Counted from the stretch's first letter, positions 1 to 8,788 are shown. The stretch: 34,912 nt of DNA from Edaphobacter sp. (GCA_025462645.1 JAOAPB010000037.1:1-34912), one strand, 5' to 3'. Made by a program: numbers and translations. The notes: generated from the sequence alone by a model not told the origin.

Positions 1-82
1 TTGCCGCTGGAATAGGTTTTCTGCCGCAGACGATCGGTCACACCCTGTCCATCTCCACACAACCACAGAATCAAAAGGAGGC

Positions 83-119
83 GTCATCCCGACCGAACCC
101 CGAGCGCAGTCGAGGGGGA
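83..119. repeat. REP-like intergenic repeat, copy 1
   Basis: The stretch begins GTCATCCCGACCGA and continues through GAGCGCAGTCGAGG. Read on the other strand it ends CGGTCGGGATGAC, a form I recognise from dispersed intergenic repeats in acidobacterial and other soil-bacterial genomes. Copy 2 lies about 70 bases downstream, and related sequences are at 10060 and 10984. Family membership is from memory. Confidence 0.5.
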
Positions 120-186
120 GTGGAGGGACGACCCCCGCATTTCGCTTTTGCGTTGCATGTCCTCTTCCACCCAAACCCAAAACACT

Positions 187-225
187 GTCATTTCGACCGA
201 GCTCAGCGCAGCGGAGAAATCCGCT
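187..225. repeat. REP-like intergenic repeat, copy 2
   Basis: It begins GTCATTTCGACCGAGCTCAG and continues with CGCAGCGGAGAAATCCGCTTCT. The first part resembles copy 1 (GTCATCCCGACCGA), and the GCGGAG/CTCCGC-type content can fold into a short hairpin (GCGGA...TCCGC). It lies in the noncoding leader upstream of gpmI. Confidence 0.5.
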
Positions 226-315
226 TCTCCAACGCAACTCTCACACAACCACATCCAACCCTCACCTTCTTACCGCCCAAGGCTCATCGCTGTTTCGCTG
301 CTATCCTAACCGTGT

Positions 316-1938
316 ATGTCCAAACCCATCGTTCTCACTATCCTGGACGGCTGGGGCTACCGCCCCGAGACCCACGGCAACGCGATCGCGCTTGCTCGCA
401 AGCCTATCTATGACAAGCTTCTGACCAACTACCCCAACACCCTCATCCGCGCCAGCGAACACTACGTTGGCCTGCCCGACGGCCAGATGGGCAACTCCGA
501 GGTCGGCCATCTGAACCTCGGCGCCGGTCGCATCGTCCGCATGGACATGACCCGCATCGACACTGCCATCGCCGACGGCAGCCTCTTCAGCGATCCCGTC
601 CTGACTGCTGCGATCAAGCTCGCCGCGTCGCGCAACTCTTCGCTGCACCTCTTCGGCCTGCTCTCCGACGGCGGAGTCCACTCGCACCAGCGTCACCTCT
701 ATGCACTGCTCAGGATGACAGCGCAGCATAAGCTCACCCGCGTCTTCGTCCATGCCTTCATGGACGGCCGCGACACGATGCCCACCAGCGGCCTCGGCTA
801 CCTCGACGCCCTCCAGCAGCAGCTTCGCGAGATCGGCGTCGGACGCATAGCCTCTGTCAGCGGCCGTTACTACGCCATGGACCGAGATCTCCGCTGGGAG
901 AAGGAGAGACAAGCCTTCGATGCGATGGTCACAGGCACGCCCCCGGGCGGCGTCTATCACGACCCCATCGCTCGAGTCCGCGAGCTCTATAACAACGAGA
1001 TCACCGACGAGTTCATTACCCCCTTTACATGCATCGATGCCAGCGGCCACCCTGTCGGCCCTATCCGCGACAACGATGTCTGCATCTGTTTCAACTACCG
1101 TGCCGACCGCGTTCGCCAGATCACCCGCGTGCTTGCCCGCAACTCGGACGTCGCCGGTGGCCTCACCGCAAACGATGCCAACGACCTGCCCAAGGCCGCA
1201 GAGCTCGAAGCCGAGATTCCCCGCTCCCTCGCGCCGAAGAACATCCACTACGTCTGCATGACGCAATACGACAAGAACTTCAACCTGCCCGTCGTCATCC
1301 CGCCCGAATCGATGGACAACCTGTTAGCGAACGTGATGGCACAAGCCAATCTCCGCAACCTCCGCGTAGCCGAGACGGAGAAGTACGCTCACGTCACCTA
1401 CTTCTTCAACGGCGGCATCGAGAAGCCGTTCCCCGGCGAAGACCGCGCCCTCGTCCCCTCGCAGAAGGTGGCTACCTACGACCTCGCCCCGGAGATGTCC
1501 GCCGCAGGCATCGCGGACGCCGTCGTGAAGGCCGTCAACGACACAGCCTTCGACGTCATCATCGTGAACTTCGCCAATGCGGACATGGTCGGCCACTCCG
1601 GCAAACTGGAGCCTACGATCCGCGCCGTTGAAACCGTTGACACCCAGCTAGGCCGCATCTACCAAGCCATCAAACAGCGTGGGGGAGCACTGCTCGTCAC
1701 CGCCGATCACGGTAACGCCGAGATGCTCATCGACCCGCTGACCGGCGGACCCCACACCGCCCACACGACCAACCCAGTGCCCTTCATCCTCGTTACCGAT
1801 GAGCCCGACACCAGCCACCACCGCATTCTCCGTCCCGGTGGCAGCCTGCGCGATATCTCCCCCACGATTCTTTCGCTGCTCCACCTCGCGCAGCCGAATG
1901 AGATGACCGGCACGAACCTCAACTCCGAGAAAAGTTAG
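316..1938 (+). CDS. gpmI: 2,3-bisphosphoglycerate-independent phosphoglycerate mutase
   Basis: This enzyme interconverts 3- and 2-phosphoglycerate in glycolysis and gluconeogenesis, using two Mn ions and a phosphoserine intermediate in the cytoplasm. The 540 residues are slightly longer than the usual 510-515. The N-terminus carries the alkaline-phosphatase-superfamily metal motif LDGWG (Asp11). The nucleophile is Ser61 in [17 protein letters not shown]. Further family signatures are [19 protein letters not shown], the RADR substrate loop ([11 protein letters not shown]), [20 protein letters not shown] and the final HTTNPVPF. The ATG at 316 places DGWG at the usual distance from the N-terminus. 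The gene stands alone and converges on the metallophosphoesterase gene, with a perfect inverted repeat between their stop codons. Confidence 0.97.
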   Translation: MSKPIVLTILDGWGYRPETHGNAIALARKPIYDKLLTNYPNTLIRASEHYVGLPDGQMGNSEVGHLNLGAGRIVRMDMTRIDTAIADGSLFSDPVLTAAIKLAASRNSSLHLFGLLSDGGVHSHQRHLYALLRMTAQHKLTRVFVHAFMDGRDTMPTSGLGYLDALQQQLREIGVGRIASVSGRYYAMDRDLRWEKERQAFDAMVTGTPPGGVYHDPIARVRELYNNEITDEFITPFTCIDASGHPVGPIRDNDVCICFNYRADRVRQITRVLARNSDVAGGLTANDANDLPKAAELEAEIPRSLAPKNIHYVCMTQYDKNFNLPVVIPPESMDNLLANVMAQANLRNLRVAETEKYAHVTYFFNGGIEKPFPGEDRALVPSQKVATYDLAPEMSAAGIADAVVKAVNDTAFDVIIVNFANADMVGHSGKLEPTIRAVETVDTQLGRIYQAIKQRGGALLVTADHGNAEMLIDPLTGGPHTAHTTNPVPFILVTDEPDTSHHRILRPGGSLRDISPTILSLLHLAQPNEMTGTNLNSEKS

Positions 1939-1941
1939 CCA

Positions 1942-1976
1942 GCAGAGTACAGATCGCTAAGCGATCTGTACTCTGC
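1942..1976. terminator. Perfect 17-bp inverted repeat between convergent stop codons
   Basis: GCAGAGTACAGATCGCT (1942-1958) is followed by a single A and then its exact complement (1960-1976). The structure starts 4 bases after the gpmI stop. Its right arm encodes the last residues (GRVQIA) of the convergent metallophosphoesterase gene, whose TAG stop sits at the turn. It probably acts as a bidirectional transcription stop or mRNA 3'-end stabiliser. There is no long T tract on the + side; on the - side CTAACTTTTC follows. Confidence 0.65.
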
Positions 1977-2970
1977 CATCCGGCATCTTGCTGAACGCAT
2001 GGATCAGCTTTCCTGATTCATCCATATGGCGCAGCGTTATCTTCTCCGGCGTAACCTCAAGATGGCTGAAGCCGTACACCTTCGCGGCGTACGGTCCGCG
2101 TTGCGCCTCTTCGATCTTCAACGTGTAAAGATCTGCTCCACCCCCGCCCGATAGTGCGAACGAGGTCGGGTGTCCTTCGAACTCCAGGTGCTGCATGTCA
2201 TGATCATGCCCGGCCAGATACAGATGAGCCTTGTGCTTCTTCAACAAGGGCTCCCAGTCCCGAACCAGGATCTTCGTATCCCCATGCGGCCCATTCGAGA
2301 AGATCGGATGGTGCCCCATCACGACTAGAAACGGCGTCTTGCGCGGCTTCTCCAACTCGGCTTCGAGCCATGCCAACTGCTCCGCCTGCTGCTTCGGAGT
2401 CAAAGTAAAGTTATTCCCCTTACTCGGAGTTCCATCCTCATGCGGCATATTGCTGTCGAGAGCAATCACCGTCATCAGGGGATTCTTCTCGGGAAACTCG
2501 AACCGGTACCATCGCGAGGGCATGACCCACCGCGTTCCGGCCTTCTTCGCATACTCCAGTTCGGAGTCCACCTTGCTGTCCGGCATCCGCTGGTAGTCGT
2601 GGTTGCCCAGGATCGCATACGCCGAGCAGTCGAAGAGACTCTTCGGGTACATATCCTCAAACTGTGTCTGCCAGCGTTTGGACTCGACGCCACCCTCCAA
2701 CGGGCCATACCAGTTATCCCCGAGCATCAACAACGCGTCCGTCTTGAGGCCATGCTCTCGCACATAGTGGCTCATCCCGGCTGCTACACGGGTTTGCGCT
2801 TGAAAGTCTTCATAGCCCCAGTCGCCCACCATCAGCAGGTTAGATCCCTCTGCTCCCGGAGCCTTCCCTCGACCTGCGAAGGAGGGAACGGTGCCAAGCG
2901 CCGCAAGGGCACTGAAGGCAAAGCTTTGTCTAAGAAATCGGCGACGGGATAGGGTGTCATTCAAGTTCAT
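1957..2970 (-). CDS. Tat-exported metallophosphoesterase (purple acid phosphatase-like)
   Basis: The 337-residue protein begins with a twin-arginine signal (SRRRFLRQSFAFSALAALG, Arg9-Arg11 then a hydrophobic segment), so it is probably exported folded. Calcineurin-type metal motifs follow in order: GDWGY (Asp50), LGDNWY (Asp85, Asn86), GNHDY (Asn123, His124), MGHHPIFSNGPHG (His220/221) and AGHDHDMQH (254-262). The order and spacing resemble tartrate-resistant acid phosphatases (type 5), which hydrolyse phosphomonoesters with a two-metal centre; the natural substrate is unknown. The ATG at 2970 has AAGGAAA just upstream. It follows recR in the same direction with a 76-base gap, so it may or may not be co-transcribed with that operon. 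Confidence 0.85.
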   Translation of the reverse strand: MNLNDTLSRRRFLRQSFAFSALAALGTVPSFAGRGKAPGAEGSNLLMVGDWGYEDFQAQTRVAAGMSHYVREHGLKTDALLMLGDNWYGPLEGGVESKRWQTQFEDMYPKSLFDCSAYAILGNHDYQRMPDSKVDSELEYAKKAGTRWVMPSRWYRFEFPEKNPLMTVIALDSNMPHEDGTPSKGNNFTLTPKQQAEQLAWLEAELEKPRKTPFLVVMGHHPIFSNGPHGDTKILVRDWEPLLKKHKAHLYLAGHDHDMQHLEFEGHPTSFALSGGGGADLYTLKIEEAQRGPYAAKVYGFSHLEVTPEKITLRHMDESGKLIHAFSKMPDGRVQIA

Positions 2971-3046
2971 ATTTTCCTTATATCACTGCGTCCTTAATAA
3001 AAACTGAAGCGTATGTTACAAGTTCGTGAGAGCGGATCAGGACACG

Positions 3047-3649
3047 CTAAAACTCCCGCCGGCCTTCCATAGCCCGCGTGATGGTGACCTCATCGGCATA
3101 CTCGATATCGCTGCCCGCCGGAACGCCGGTAGCAATCCTGGTCACCTTGACCGCGCTATTGATCTTCCGCAGCTCCAGCGCAAGATACCCCGCCGTCGCC
3201 TCGCCCTCAGTCGTAGGCGAGGTTGCCAGAATCACCTCATCCACCTCGTTCAGTCGAGTCAGCAGATTGGCAATCCGCAGCTGCTCCGGGCCAACTCCGC
3301 CAATGGGCGACAGCGTCCCATGCAACACGTGGTACACGCCCCCATAGCTCCGCGTCTTCTCAATGGTAGCGATGTTGGTAGGCTCTTCCACGACGCACAC
3401 CAGCCGCTGGTTACGCAGGGGATTAGTGCAATACCCACAAGGATCGACATCGGTAATGTTGTTGCAGACCGAGCACAGCCGCAGGTGCAGCTTCAACTCT
3501 CGAATCGCCACCGCCAGCGCCTCGGCGTCTTCGGCAGGAGACCGCAGCACATGGAAGGCCAGCCGTTGAGCGCTCTTCGTTCCGATTCCCGGCAACTTCC
3601 TCAGCTCTTCGATCAGCCGTGCCATCGGCTCCGCGAACCGGTTCGTCAT
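3047..3649 (-). CDS. recR: Recombination mediator protein RecR
   Basis: RecR acts with RecF/RecO to load RecA onto single-stranded gaps during recombinational repair. The 200 residues match the family length. A helix-hairpin-helix ([17 protein letters not shown], 19-35) is followed by a four-cysteine zinc finger (Cys59, Cys62, Cys71, Cys74). The Toprim domain begins at [15 protein letters not shown] and includes [16 protein letters not shown], and the protein ends with the typical [15 protein letters not shown]. Its ATG overlaps the ybaB stop by 4 bases, so translation is probably coupled. It is the last gene of dnaX-ybaB-recR, a widely conserved arrangement. Confidence 0.97.
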   Translation of the reverse strand: MTNRFAEPMARLIEELRKLPGIGTKSAQRLAFHVLRSPAEDAEALAVAIRELKLHLRLCSVCNNITDVDPCGYCTNPLRNQRLVCVVEEPTNIATIEKTRSYGGVYHVLHGTLSPIGGVGPEQLRIANLLTRLNEVDEVILATSPTTEGEATAGYLALELRKINSAVKVTRIATGVPAGSDIEYADEVTITRAMEGRREF

Positions 3650-3972
3650 CCGCCAAGCCCCGGTAGCCCAAGTCCGCCCATCATTCCTGCGACACTGGCC
3701 TTCATCGCATCATCTGCGCGTCTCCCAGCCTCGTTGACCGCAGCCGTAATCAAGTCTTCCAACAACTCGAGATCGCTTCCCGCGCTGCCAATCGCAGAGG
3801 GCTCGATCTTCAACCGCAGCAGCTCTTTCTTGCCGTTCATGCGCACCGTCACCACGCCGCCGCCGCTCGAAGCCTCGACCACAGTCTCAGAGAGCTTCTT
3901 CTCCATCTGCTCCTGCATCTGCTTCGCCTGCCCCATCATCTCTTTCATCTTGCCGAGATCAGAAATATCCAT
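3646..3972 (-). CDS. ybaB: YbaB/EbfC family nucleoid-associated protein
   Basis: This small (108 aa) DNA-binding protein of the YbaB/EbfC family forms tweezer-shaped dimers and binds DNA with little specificity. The N-terminus is a Met/Gln-rich helix ([21 protein letters not shown]), followed by the core [21 protein letters not shown] with the typical VxVxxNGKxEL pattern. A Gly-rich tail ([12 protein letters not shown]) ends the protein. It lies between dnaX (15-base gap) and recR (4-base overlap), the classical context for the family. Confidence 0.95.
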   Translation of the reverse strand: MDISDLGKMKEMMGQAKQMQEQMEKKLSETVVEASSGGGVVTVRMNGKKELLRLKIEPSAIGSAGSDLELLEDLITAAVNEAGRRADDAMKASVAGMMGGLGLPGLGG

Positions 3973-3987
3973 TCGGTCCCTCTCCCT

Positions 3988-6015
3988 CTAGTCGTCGTCT
4001 CGCAGATCGATTACGGTTCGAACCTCTGCATGAAACAGCCGCTGCGCCTGCTGTACGACAGGATGTTCCAGCGCCTTGGCCTGCGCGCTCCCGGACTTCG
4101 CCGCGCGAGGCTTCTTCTCCGTCGATGTCGCAGTGCCAGGCAGCAAGACCAGCTTCAGTGCTCCAGCACCGGCATCTCGCAACGCCGCTCGGACGATCTT
4201 TTCCGCCTCGGCGTTCACCACGATCGGCAACATCGTCTTCGACTTCTCAGTCTGGACACGCAGCTCGTTCCCGCTGATCGTCCACTCGGCATCCGATAGA
4301 GCATCCCCGGCAGAGTCCTGCCCCTTCGCCTTGTACAGAGCCTCTGTAGCTACGCGCTGAAACTCCTCAGCAGGCTGCTCCGATGAAGAAGTCGACGCAG
4401 AAGCAAGCGCAGAATACGTTGGCGATGGTTGCAGATCGGAGTCCTGCTCCTCTACCGGAGGCTCAGGCTCCAACACCGCAACCGCCGATCCCATGCCAAG
4501 CATCTCTGCCGCCACTGCGACGAAAGAAGGCTCTGCCACGGCTGAAAGCTCAGGGACGAACGAAGGCGCTGCCACAGCTGAAGGCTCCGCGACGGCCACC
4601 GATCCCGTCTCCGGCACTTTGACTGGTGCAGCCTTGACCGGAACGGTGGCGACCGGCGTAGGCGATACGGACTCTCCGCCCTCAAACCGCTTCCGTCCTT
4701 TATCCGTTTCAAACGGAGAAAACGCCGGCTTTGTACTGACAGGGACCACCGGAGCGCTTACCACACTCCTCGCAACAGACGGTGCAGTAGTCACAGCCTT
4801 GCCCCGTGCCTGCCCCGCTCCGGCAACAGGGAACTGGCTCAGAACCTCTTCCACGGGCAGCAATCGCCGCAGATGTACCAGCTTCAGCAAGCCCAGCTCG
4901 AAATGGAAGCGTTGCTCCTGCCGATATCCCAGCTCATCGAAGGTACGCAGCATCACCTGTAGAAACCTCGTCAGCTCCTCCTCGCCAAACAGAGAGGCGC
5001 TACGCGCCGCACGCCTCTGCTCATCCGCCGAGATCTGCAGCAACTCACCCGCGGCTCCATCCGCTCCAGCGCCATCCACGCCGATCCCCGCGATCTTCGC
5101 AATCACGCAGTTCCGCAGATATCGGACACACTGCCGCGCCAGCTGCGCCGGAGAGTTCCCCGCATCCAGCAACTGATTCGCAACCGTGATGACCTCGGCG
5201 CTGTTATTCGCATCCACTGCCTCAAGAATCTTTTCAAACACCGCATTCGGAACCGATCCCATCAGCTCGCGAATCTGTGCGGCGTCGAGCCTCGGCCGTC
5301 CATCCTCTACCGGAGCGCTCGCGATCGCCTGGTCCATGATCGACAGCGCATCGCGCATCGATCCATCGCCGGCCTCGGCAAGCAGTGCCAGCGCCGCCTC
5401 ATCCGCATCCACGTCCTCGCGCTCCGCAATGCCGCGCAGCTCGCCCAGGATGTCCACCAGCTTCACGGCATGAAAACTGAAGTGCTGGCAACGCGACCGA
5501 ACCGTCTGCGGAATGTCCTCCGGCTGCGTCGTCGCCATCATGAAGACGATATGGTCCGGCGGCTCCTCCAGCGTCTTCAGCAGCGCATTGAACGCCGCAT
5601 CGGTGATCTGGTGTGCCTCGTCGAGGATGTAGATCTTGTACTTGTCCCGCGCAGGCCGGTACCGCGCCGCATCCCGCAGTTCGCGGATCTCATCGATGCC
5701 GCGATTGGTCGCCGCATCGATCTCGATCACGTCCACTGCATTGCCGGCCCTGATCTCCGTGCAGCTCTCGCACACCTCGCAGGGTTCGGCGGTAGGCCGC
5801 AGCTCGCTGCCAATCGCATTCCGGCAGTTCAGCGCCATCGCCAGGATTCGCGCAATCGTCGTCTTGCCGATGCCGCGATGCCCGCTGAAGATGTACCCAT
5901 GCGCGATTCGCTGCTGCGTCAGCGCGTTCATCAAGGTGACGGTGACGTGGTCCTGTCCCGCTACATCTGCGAAACGCTGTGGCCGGTATTTCCTTGCGAG
6001 AACCTGATATGCCAT
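3988..6015 (-). CDS. dnaX: DNA polymerase III subunit tau/gamma
   Basis: This is the clamp-loader ATPase subunit of the replicative polymerase. Residues 1-180 hold the AAA+ core: Walker A GHRGIGKT (45-52), the zinc module Cys64/Cys79/Cys82/Cys85, Walker B with DEAH (132-135), and the SRC arginine-finger motif (173-175). Domain III follows to about 380. Residues of about 390-560 form a low-complexity Ala/Pro/Val/Ser linker with imperfect repeats of the AVAEPS type, and the last 110 residues are a compact tau-like C-terminal domain. At 675 aa it is a full tau-length protein. I saw no A-rich slippery heptamer suggesting a frameshifted gamma form. First gene of the dnaX-ybaB-recR operon. Confidence 0.96.
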   Translation of the reverse strand: MAYQVLARKYRPQRFADVAGQDHVTVTLMNALTQQRIAHGYIFSGHRGIGKTTIARILAMALNCRNAIGSELRPTAEPCEVCESCTEIRAGNAVDVIEIDAATNRGIDEIRELRDAARYRPARDKYKIYILDEAHQITDAAFNALLKTLEEPPDHIVFMMATTQPEDIPQTVRSRCQHFSFHAVKLVDILGELRGIAEREDVDADEAALALLAEAGDGSMRDALSIMDQAIASAPVEDGRPRLDAAQIRELMGSVPNAVFEKILEAVDANNSAEVITVANQLLDAGNSPAQLARQCVRYLRNCVIAKIAGIGVDGAGADGAAGELLQISADEQRRAARSASLFGEEELTRFLQVMLRTFDELGYRQEQRFHFELGLLKLVHLRRLLPVEEVLSQFPVAGAGQARGKAVTTAPSVARSVVSAPVVPVSTKPAFSPFETDKGRKRFEGGESVSPTPVATVPVKAAPVKVPETGSVAVAEPSAVAAPSFVPELSAVAEPSFVAVAAEMLGMGSAVAVLEPEPPVEEQDSDLQPSPTYSALASASTSSSEQPAEEFQRVATEALYKAKGQDSAGDALSDAEWTISGNELRVQTEKSKTMLPIVVNAEAEKIVRAALRDAGAGALKLVLLPGTATSTEKKPRAAKSGSAQAKALEHPVVQQAQRLFHAEVRTVIDLRDDD

Positions 6016-6087
6016 AAGAAAGGTGCGGTGAAGCTCGCCGCAACCCTTATTGTATCGTCCATCGCAGCTTGAGCTCCGCGCGATCGA

Positions 6088-6549
6088 CTAACGCCGCGAA
6101 GTCCCGGATTTAGTCTTCGCCAACCTCTTCCGTCGCCTCACCTCCGCCTGGCTGAACATTGTGCCCCGGCACTTTGCCGCTCCGCAGTGGCAGTCAGCCT
6201 CGGCATCGTCGCTGTCGTAGAGGTTGTACTCATAGGTCAGCTCTTCGCCGGCTGCGATGTCGCGAATCGCTATCACGAAGATTCGGCCGTCCTCATCCTC
6301 GGTCTCGCAGTTTGGGTCGCAGGAGTGGTTGATGAACATCGCTATCCCAAAGCCGTCGATCACCATTCCATCCTCCCCGCAGCTGAAGAGATAGGTGATA
6401 AATCGGTCTTTATACCGGTCATCGGCCTGCTCTTTCGTGAAGCGAGGGCCATCGTACTCACAGACCCGAGTCCCTTTTTTCACAGCCTGCGTCGTATAGC
6501 AGCCAGCCGCATGAATCGACGAAGAACGAATAATCAGCCCATCAACCAT
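6088..6549 (-). CDS. SET domain-containing protein
   Basis: The 153-residue protein is almost entirely a SET domain, the fold of S-adenosylmethionine-dependent protein lysine methyltransferases. Visible elements are the N-terminal GLIIRSSSIHAAGCYT strand region, the SAM-binding signature INHSCDPNC (73-81), the GEELTYEYNLYD segment containing the catalytic-site tyrosine region (101-112), and a post-SET zinc motif CHCGAAKCRG (Cys120, Cys122, Cys127). The tail is Lys/Arg-rich (RRRKRLAKTKSGTSRR). The family is best known from eukaryotic histone methylation; bacterial members exist and their substrates are mostly unknown. It lies 72 bases upstream of dnaX in the same direction and is divergent from the TPR gene at 6778. 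Confidence 0.9.
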   Translation of the reverse strand: MVDGLIIRSSSIHAAGCYTTQAVKKGTRVCEYDGPRFTKEQADDRYKDRFITYLFSCGEDGMVIDGFGIAMFINHSCDPNCETEDEDGRIFVIAIRDIAAGEELTYEYNLYDSDDAEADCHCGAAKCRGTMFSQAEVRRRKRLAKTKSGTSRR

Positions 6550-6744
6550 AGTTAGAAGTGATCCATTACAGACGTTTTGAAGTTGTACGGTGGAAGTGCA
6601 GAGGTTTGGCTCTGCTCTTTGTTTAATTTTATTAAAATAGAGAGATGTTGGATCGTCCGCGTCCGAGACCGGTCAAGCCGGATACGCATTTCCCGTCCCG
6701 AGCTGACTATAACAAACCCCCGGACAAGACCGTCAAAGTATCGG

Positions 6745-6770
6745 ACGAGTAATCTTCGAACGAGTAATCT
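6745..6770. repeat. 11-bp direct repeat pair before a TPR gene
   Basis: ACGAGTAATCT occurs at 6745-6755 and again at 6760-6770, a 15-base period, ending 7 bases before the ATG at 6778. It could be a regulator half-site pair or a slippage product. The rest of the divergent spacer 6550-6777 has an A/T-rich patch (about 6619-6640) that may hold promoter elements, but no clean -35/-10 pair was found. Confidence 0.45.
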
Positions 6771-6777
6771 AAAGACG

Positions 6778-7512
6778 ATGGCAATCTCTCCTCCAGTTCG
6801 TGTTCTGCTGGCCGCCTTTGCCCTCGCTGCCACCTCCTTCGGCCAGACCACGTCCGATCAGAAGCCCGCCAACCCACCCTGCGCCTCTCCAAGCCAGACC
6901 TCCGGCAAGCCCGCAGCCGACAAGCCTTGCCCCCCGGCCCCGGATACGAAGAAGCCTTCTCCGGCAGAAGAGTTTCCGTTCCCCGGCGAGCCCGCCAAGC
7001 CCAGTGCCCCATCCAATGGGACACCCGACGCTCCCAGCCCGAACGCCGCCCATCCCTCTGACCCAGACGACCACCCGTTCCCAACCAAAGCTCCTCCGCT
7101 CCCCGGTGCGGACTCCAGCTCCGGCAGCAGTTCAAGCGGCTCCAGCAGCAGCGCGGACCCGAATGCGCCCCCTGATTCAGCCGCTGCCGATGACGCCCCG
7201 GATACCCGCTCCACTCGCAAGAAGCTTCCCAAGGTACGGAAGCTCCAGTCTGACGAAGACCGCGCCGCCGAGGACCTCGATATCGCCAAATTCTATGAGG
7301 GCAAGGGCAATCTCAATGCCGCCTACCTCCGCGTCAAGGACGCCGTAAAGTCCCAGCCCAACGATCCTGAGACCCACTTCGCCCTCGCCGAGATCGCTCA
7401 GAAGCTGAAGAAGCGTGACGAAGCCATCGCAGAGTTCAACGCCTACCTGAAGCTCGACCCCGATGGCCTGAAGATCGACGCCGCCCGCAAGGCCATCTCC
7501 CAGCTGCAATAG
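6778..7512 (+). CDS. Exported TPR repeat protein with Pro/Ser-rich linker
   Basis: I place the start at the ATG at 6778 rather than upstream in-frame ATGs, because the protein then begins with a clear signal peptide (PPVRVLLAAFALAATSFGQ, residues 5-23). The mature protein (244 aa in all) has a long Pro/Ser/Ala/Asp-rich disordered segment of about 25-145. A C-terminal tetratricopeptide region of about 160-244 follows (AKFYEGKGNLNAAYLRVKDA, then HFALAEIAQKLKKRDEAIAE). TPRs mediate protein-protein contacts; a periplasmic or envelope scaffold role is plausible but not shown. No partner gene is adjacent. Confidence 0.8.
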   Translation: MAISPPVRVLLAAFALAATSFGQTTSDQKPANPPCASPSQTSGKPAADKPCPPAPDTKKPSPAEEFPFPGEPAKPSAPSNGTPDAPSPNAAHPSDPDDHPFPTKAPPLPGADSSSGSSSSGSSSSADPNAPPDSAAADDAPDTRSTRKKLPKVRKLQSDEDRAAEDLDIAKFYEGKGNLNAAYLRVKDAVKSQPNDPETHFALAEIAQKLKKRDEAIAEFNAYLKLDPDGLKIDAARKAISQLQ

Positions 7513-7616
7513 GCTCTTCCACCCTGGAAGTCCAAGCCGCGCATCGCCAAAAAATCCTGGGGAGCGGATGGCAGATTCACTGATCCGCCTCCTGCGGTAT
7601 AAGGTATTGCTGCACT

Positions 7617-8144
7617 ATGAACCCCACGCTGCAGCAACTCCAGAACGAGGTCGCCGATTCCCTCCGGGGCCTCGACTCCGCCCAGACCCAGACGGTTCCG
7701 CCGGGCCAGCCGGACAAGTGGAGCATCCAGCAGATCGCGCAGCATCTCTGCCTCACCTATACCTCAACCGAGGCAGCCATTCACGGTCGTCTCATCAAGG
7801 GCAGGCCTACTCGCGCCAAACCCACAATGTTGCAGTGGATCGCCCAATACTTCGTCACGGTGTTCGGCTACTTCCCACACGGCCGCGAGGCTCCTTCAGC
7901 GGTCGTCCCACCATCAGGAGGAGAGCGACTCTCCGGAGAAGATCTCTCTCGTGCCGCCGCAGAGTGTCTGGCTCGCATCGACAAGCTCTTCGATCAGGCC
8001 GAAGCCCTCTTTGGCCAAAGACGTTGCATTACCCACGAAGTTCTGGGCCCTCTCAGCATTCACCAGTGGCGCAGATTTCACCTCGTTCACGGTCGGCATC
8101 ACATCCGGCAGATCCTCGGCCTTCGCGCGAGCCGCAACCTCTAG
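7617..8144 (+). CDS. DinB-like / DUF1569 family protein
   Basis: The 175-residue protein resembles the DinB/DUF1569 four-helix-bundle superfamily (the DUF664/YfiT-like metal-binding enzymes). The pattern includes the N-terminal PGQPDKWSIQQIAQHL segment, with the WS..QIxxHL signature and its metal-ligand histidine, and the C-terminal WRRFHLVHGRHHIRQI helix that supplies further histidines. Members include thiol transferases and metal-dependent hydrolases, but most are uncharacterised. No substrate can be named. It is convergent with the gene at 8168-8620, with a 23-base gap. Confidence 0.75.
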   Translation: MNPTLQQLQNEVADSLRGLDSAQTQTVPPGQPDKWSIQQIAQHLCLTYTSTEAAIHGRLIKGRPTRAKPTMLQWIAQYFVTVFGYFPHGREAPSAVVPPSGGERLSGEDLSRAAAECLARIDKLFDQAEALFGQRRCITHEVLGPLSIHQWRRFHLVHGRHHIRQILGLRASRNL

Positions 8145-8167
8145 CTTCCTTTACTGTCGCGAGGGTT

Positions 8168-8620
8168 CTATTCCTCGATGTCTTCGAAGTCGTCCGTAGG
8201 AGCAGACTCAGGGATATCTTCATCGAGCTCCTCCTGCACCGGTAGATATCGCCGCATATACCGCAGCGGCTCCTCTGCCACCGCCAACTCCCGCAGGTGA
8301 TAGAGCCACGCGTCCTCCCGCCCACTGCGTCGCGTATATCCCTTGCGATTCACCGTGCCGATCGTGCCATCCGCCATCCTTCGGGTAAAGGTCTGCGTCG
8401 GCACCTGGAACGTGATCTGTTTGCCTGCCTTCCAGAAGCTGGACGCAAACTCATGAGAAAACAGCAGCGTATAGTAACGCCGCCCGGTAGACAGAGTCTC
8501 AATGGCATGGAGCGCGTTCTTCCACGGCAGCCCCAGCTTGCCGACGTACCACCTCCGAAACTCGAACCCATTGGCGCGCGCTTGGCCCACCAGGAGCTGA
8601 AGCAACTCAAACCGTGTCAT
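8168..8620 (-). CDS. Conserved hypothetical protein
   Basis: I do not recognise a named domain in these 150 residues. The N-terminus (MTRFELLQLLVGQARANGFE) is helical and the middle is rich in aromatic and basic residues (RRWYVGKLGLPW, GRRYYTLLFSHEFASSFW). The C-terminus is strongly acidic (EELDEDIPESAPTDDFEDIEE region). There is no signal peptide or membrane segment. Codon use agrees with neighbours and the frame is uninterrupted, so it looks like a real cytoplasmic protein; the mixed basic core and acidic tail would suit nucleic-acid or protein binding, but that is only inference. Confidence 0.7.
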   Translation of the reverse strand: MTRFELLQLLVGQARANGFEFRRWYVGKLGLPWKNALHAIETLSTGRRYYTLLFSHEFASSFWKAGKQITFQVPTQTFTRRMADGTIGTVNRKGYTRRSGREDAWLYHLRELAVAEEPLRYMRRYLPVQEELDEDIPESAPTDDFEDIEE

Positions 8621-8730
8621 AGTTACCGTTCAAACCAGAGGAGGAGTGGCGCAATACTACAGAGAATACCGGACATCCAAGGGTATAGTTTACGATGACA
8701 GCCGTCTATACCGCAGGTGCGTCATCATCT

Positions 8731-8766
8731 AAGGAACTGCGTACACATAAGGAACTGCGTACACAT
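8731..8766. repeat. 18-bp tandem duplication
   Basis: AAGGAACTGCGTACACAT is present twice in perfect tandem (8731-8748 and 8749-8766), ending 22 bases before the TPR gene start at 8789. It lies in the 168-base spacer between the divergent genes 8168-8620 (-) and 8789-10018 (+). It may be a duplicated operator or a replication-slippage product. Confidence 0.75.
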
Positions 8767-8788
8767 TTAGAAACACCACCATGGAGAT

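Larger units (their letters stand above)
1..315. other. Intergenic region with two REP-like repeats
   Basis: There is no convincing gene in this stretch. Frame 1 has a stop at 12-14, which could be the last codons of a gene beginning outside the window, but five codons cannot be judged. Two short repeats of the GTCAT(C/T)(C/T)CGACCGA type lie at about 83-119 and 187-225. The reading frame crossing this region from 120 only translates the repeats and overlaps the start of gpmI, so I do not treat it as a gene. I see no clear promoter or strong ribosome-binding site directly before gpmI. Confidence 0.6.

Noticed and set aside
301..1266. Long reading frame antisense to gpmI
   Set aside because: It mirrors high-GC codon use of gpmI; the protein is an Ala/Val/Gly/Asp-rich shadow with no domain.
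3026..3991. Long + strand frame opposite recR-ybaB
   Set aside because: Fully antisense to two well-recognised genes and its composition is Arg/Pro/Ser-rich noise.
4000..4900. Looked for a dnaX programmed-frameshift site
   Set aside because: No A-rich slippery heptamer with a following stem-loop was found.
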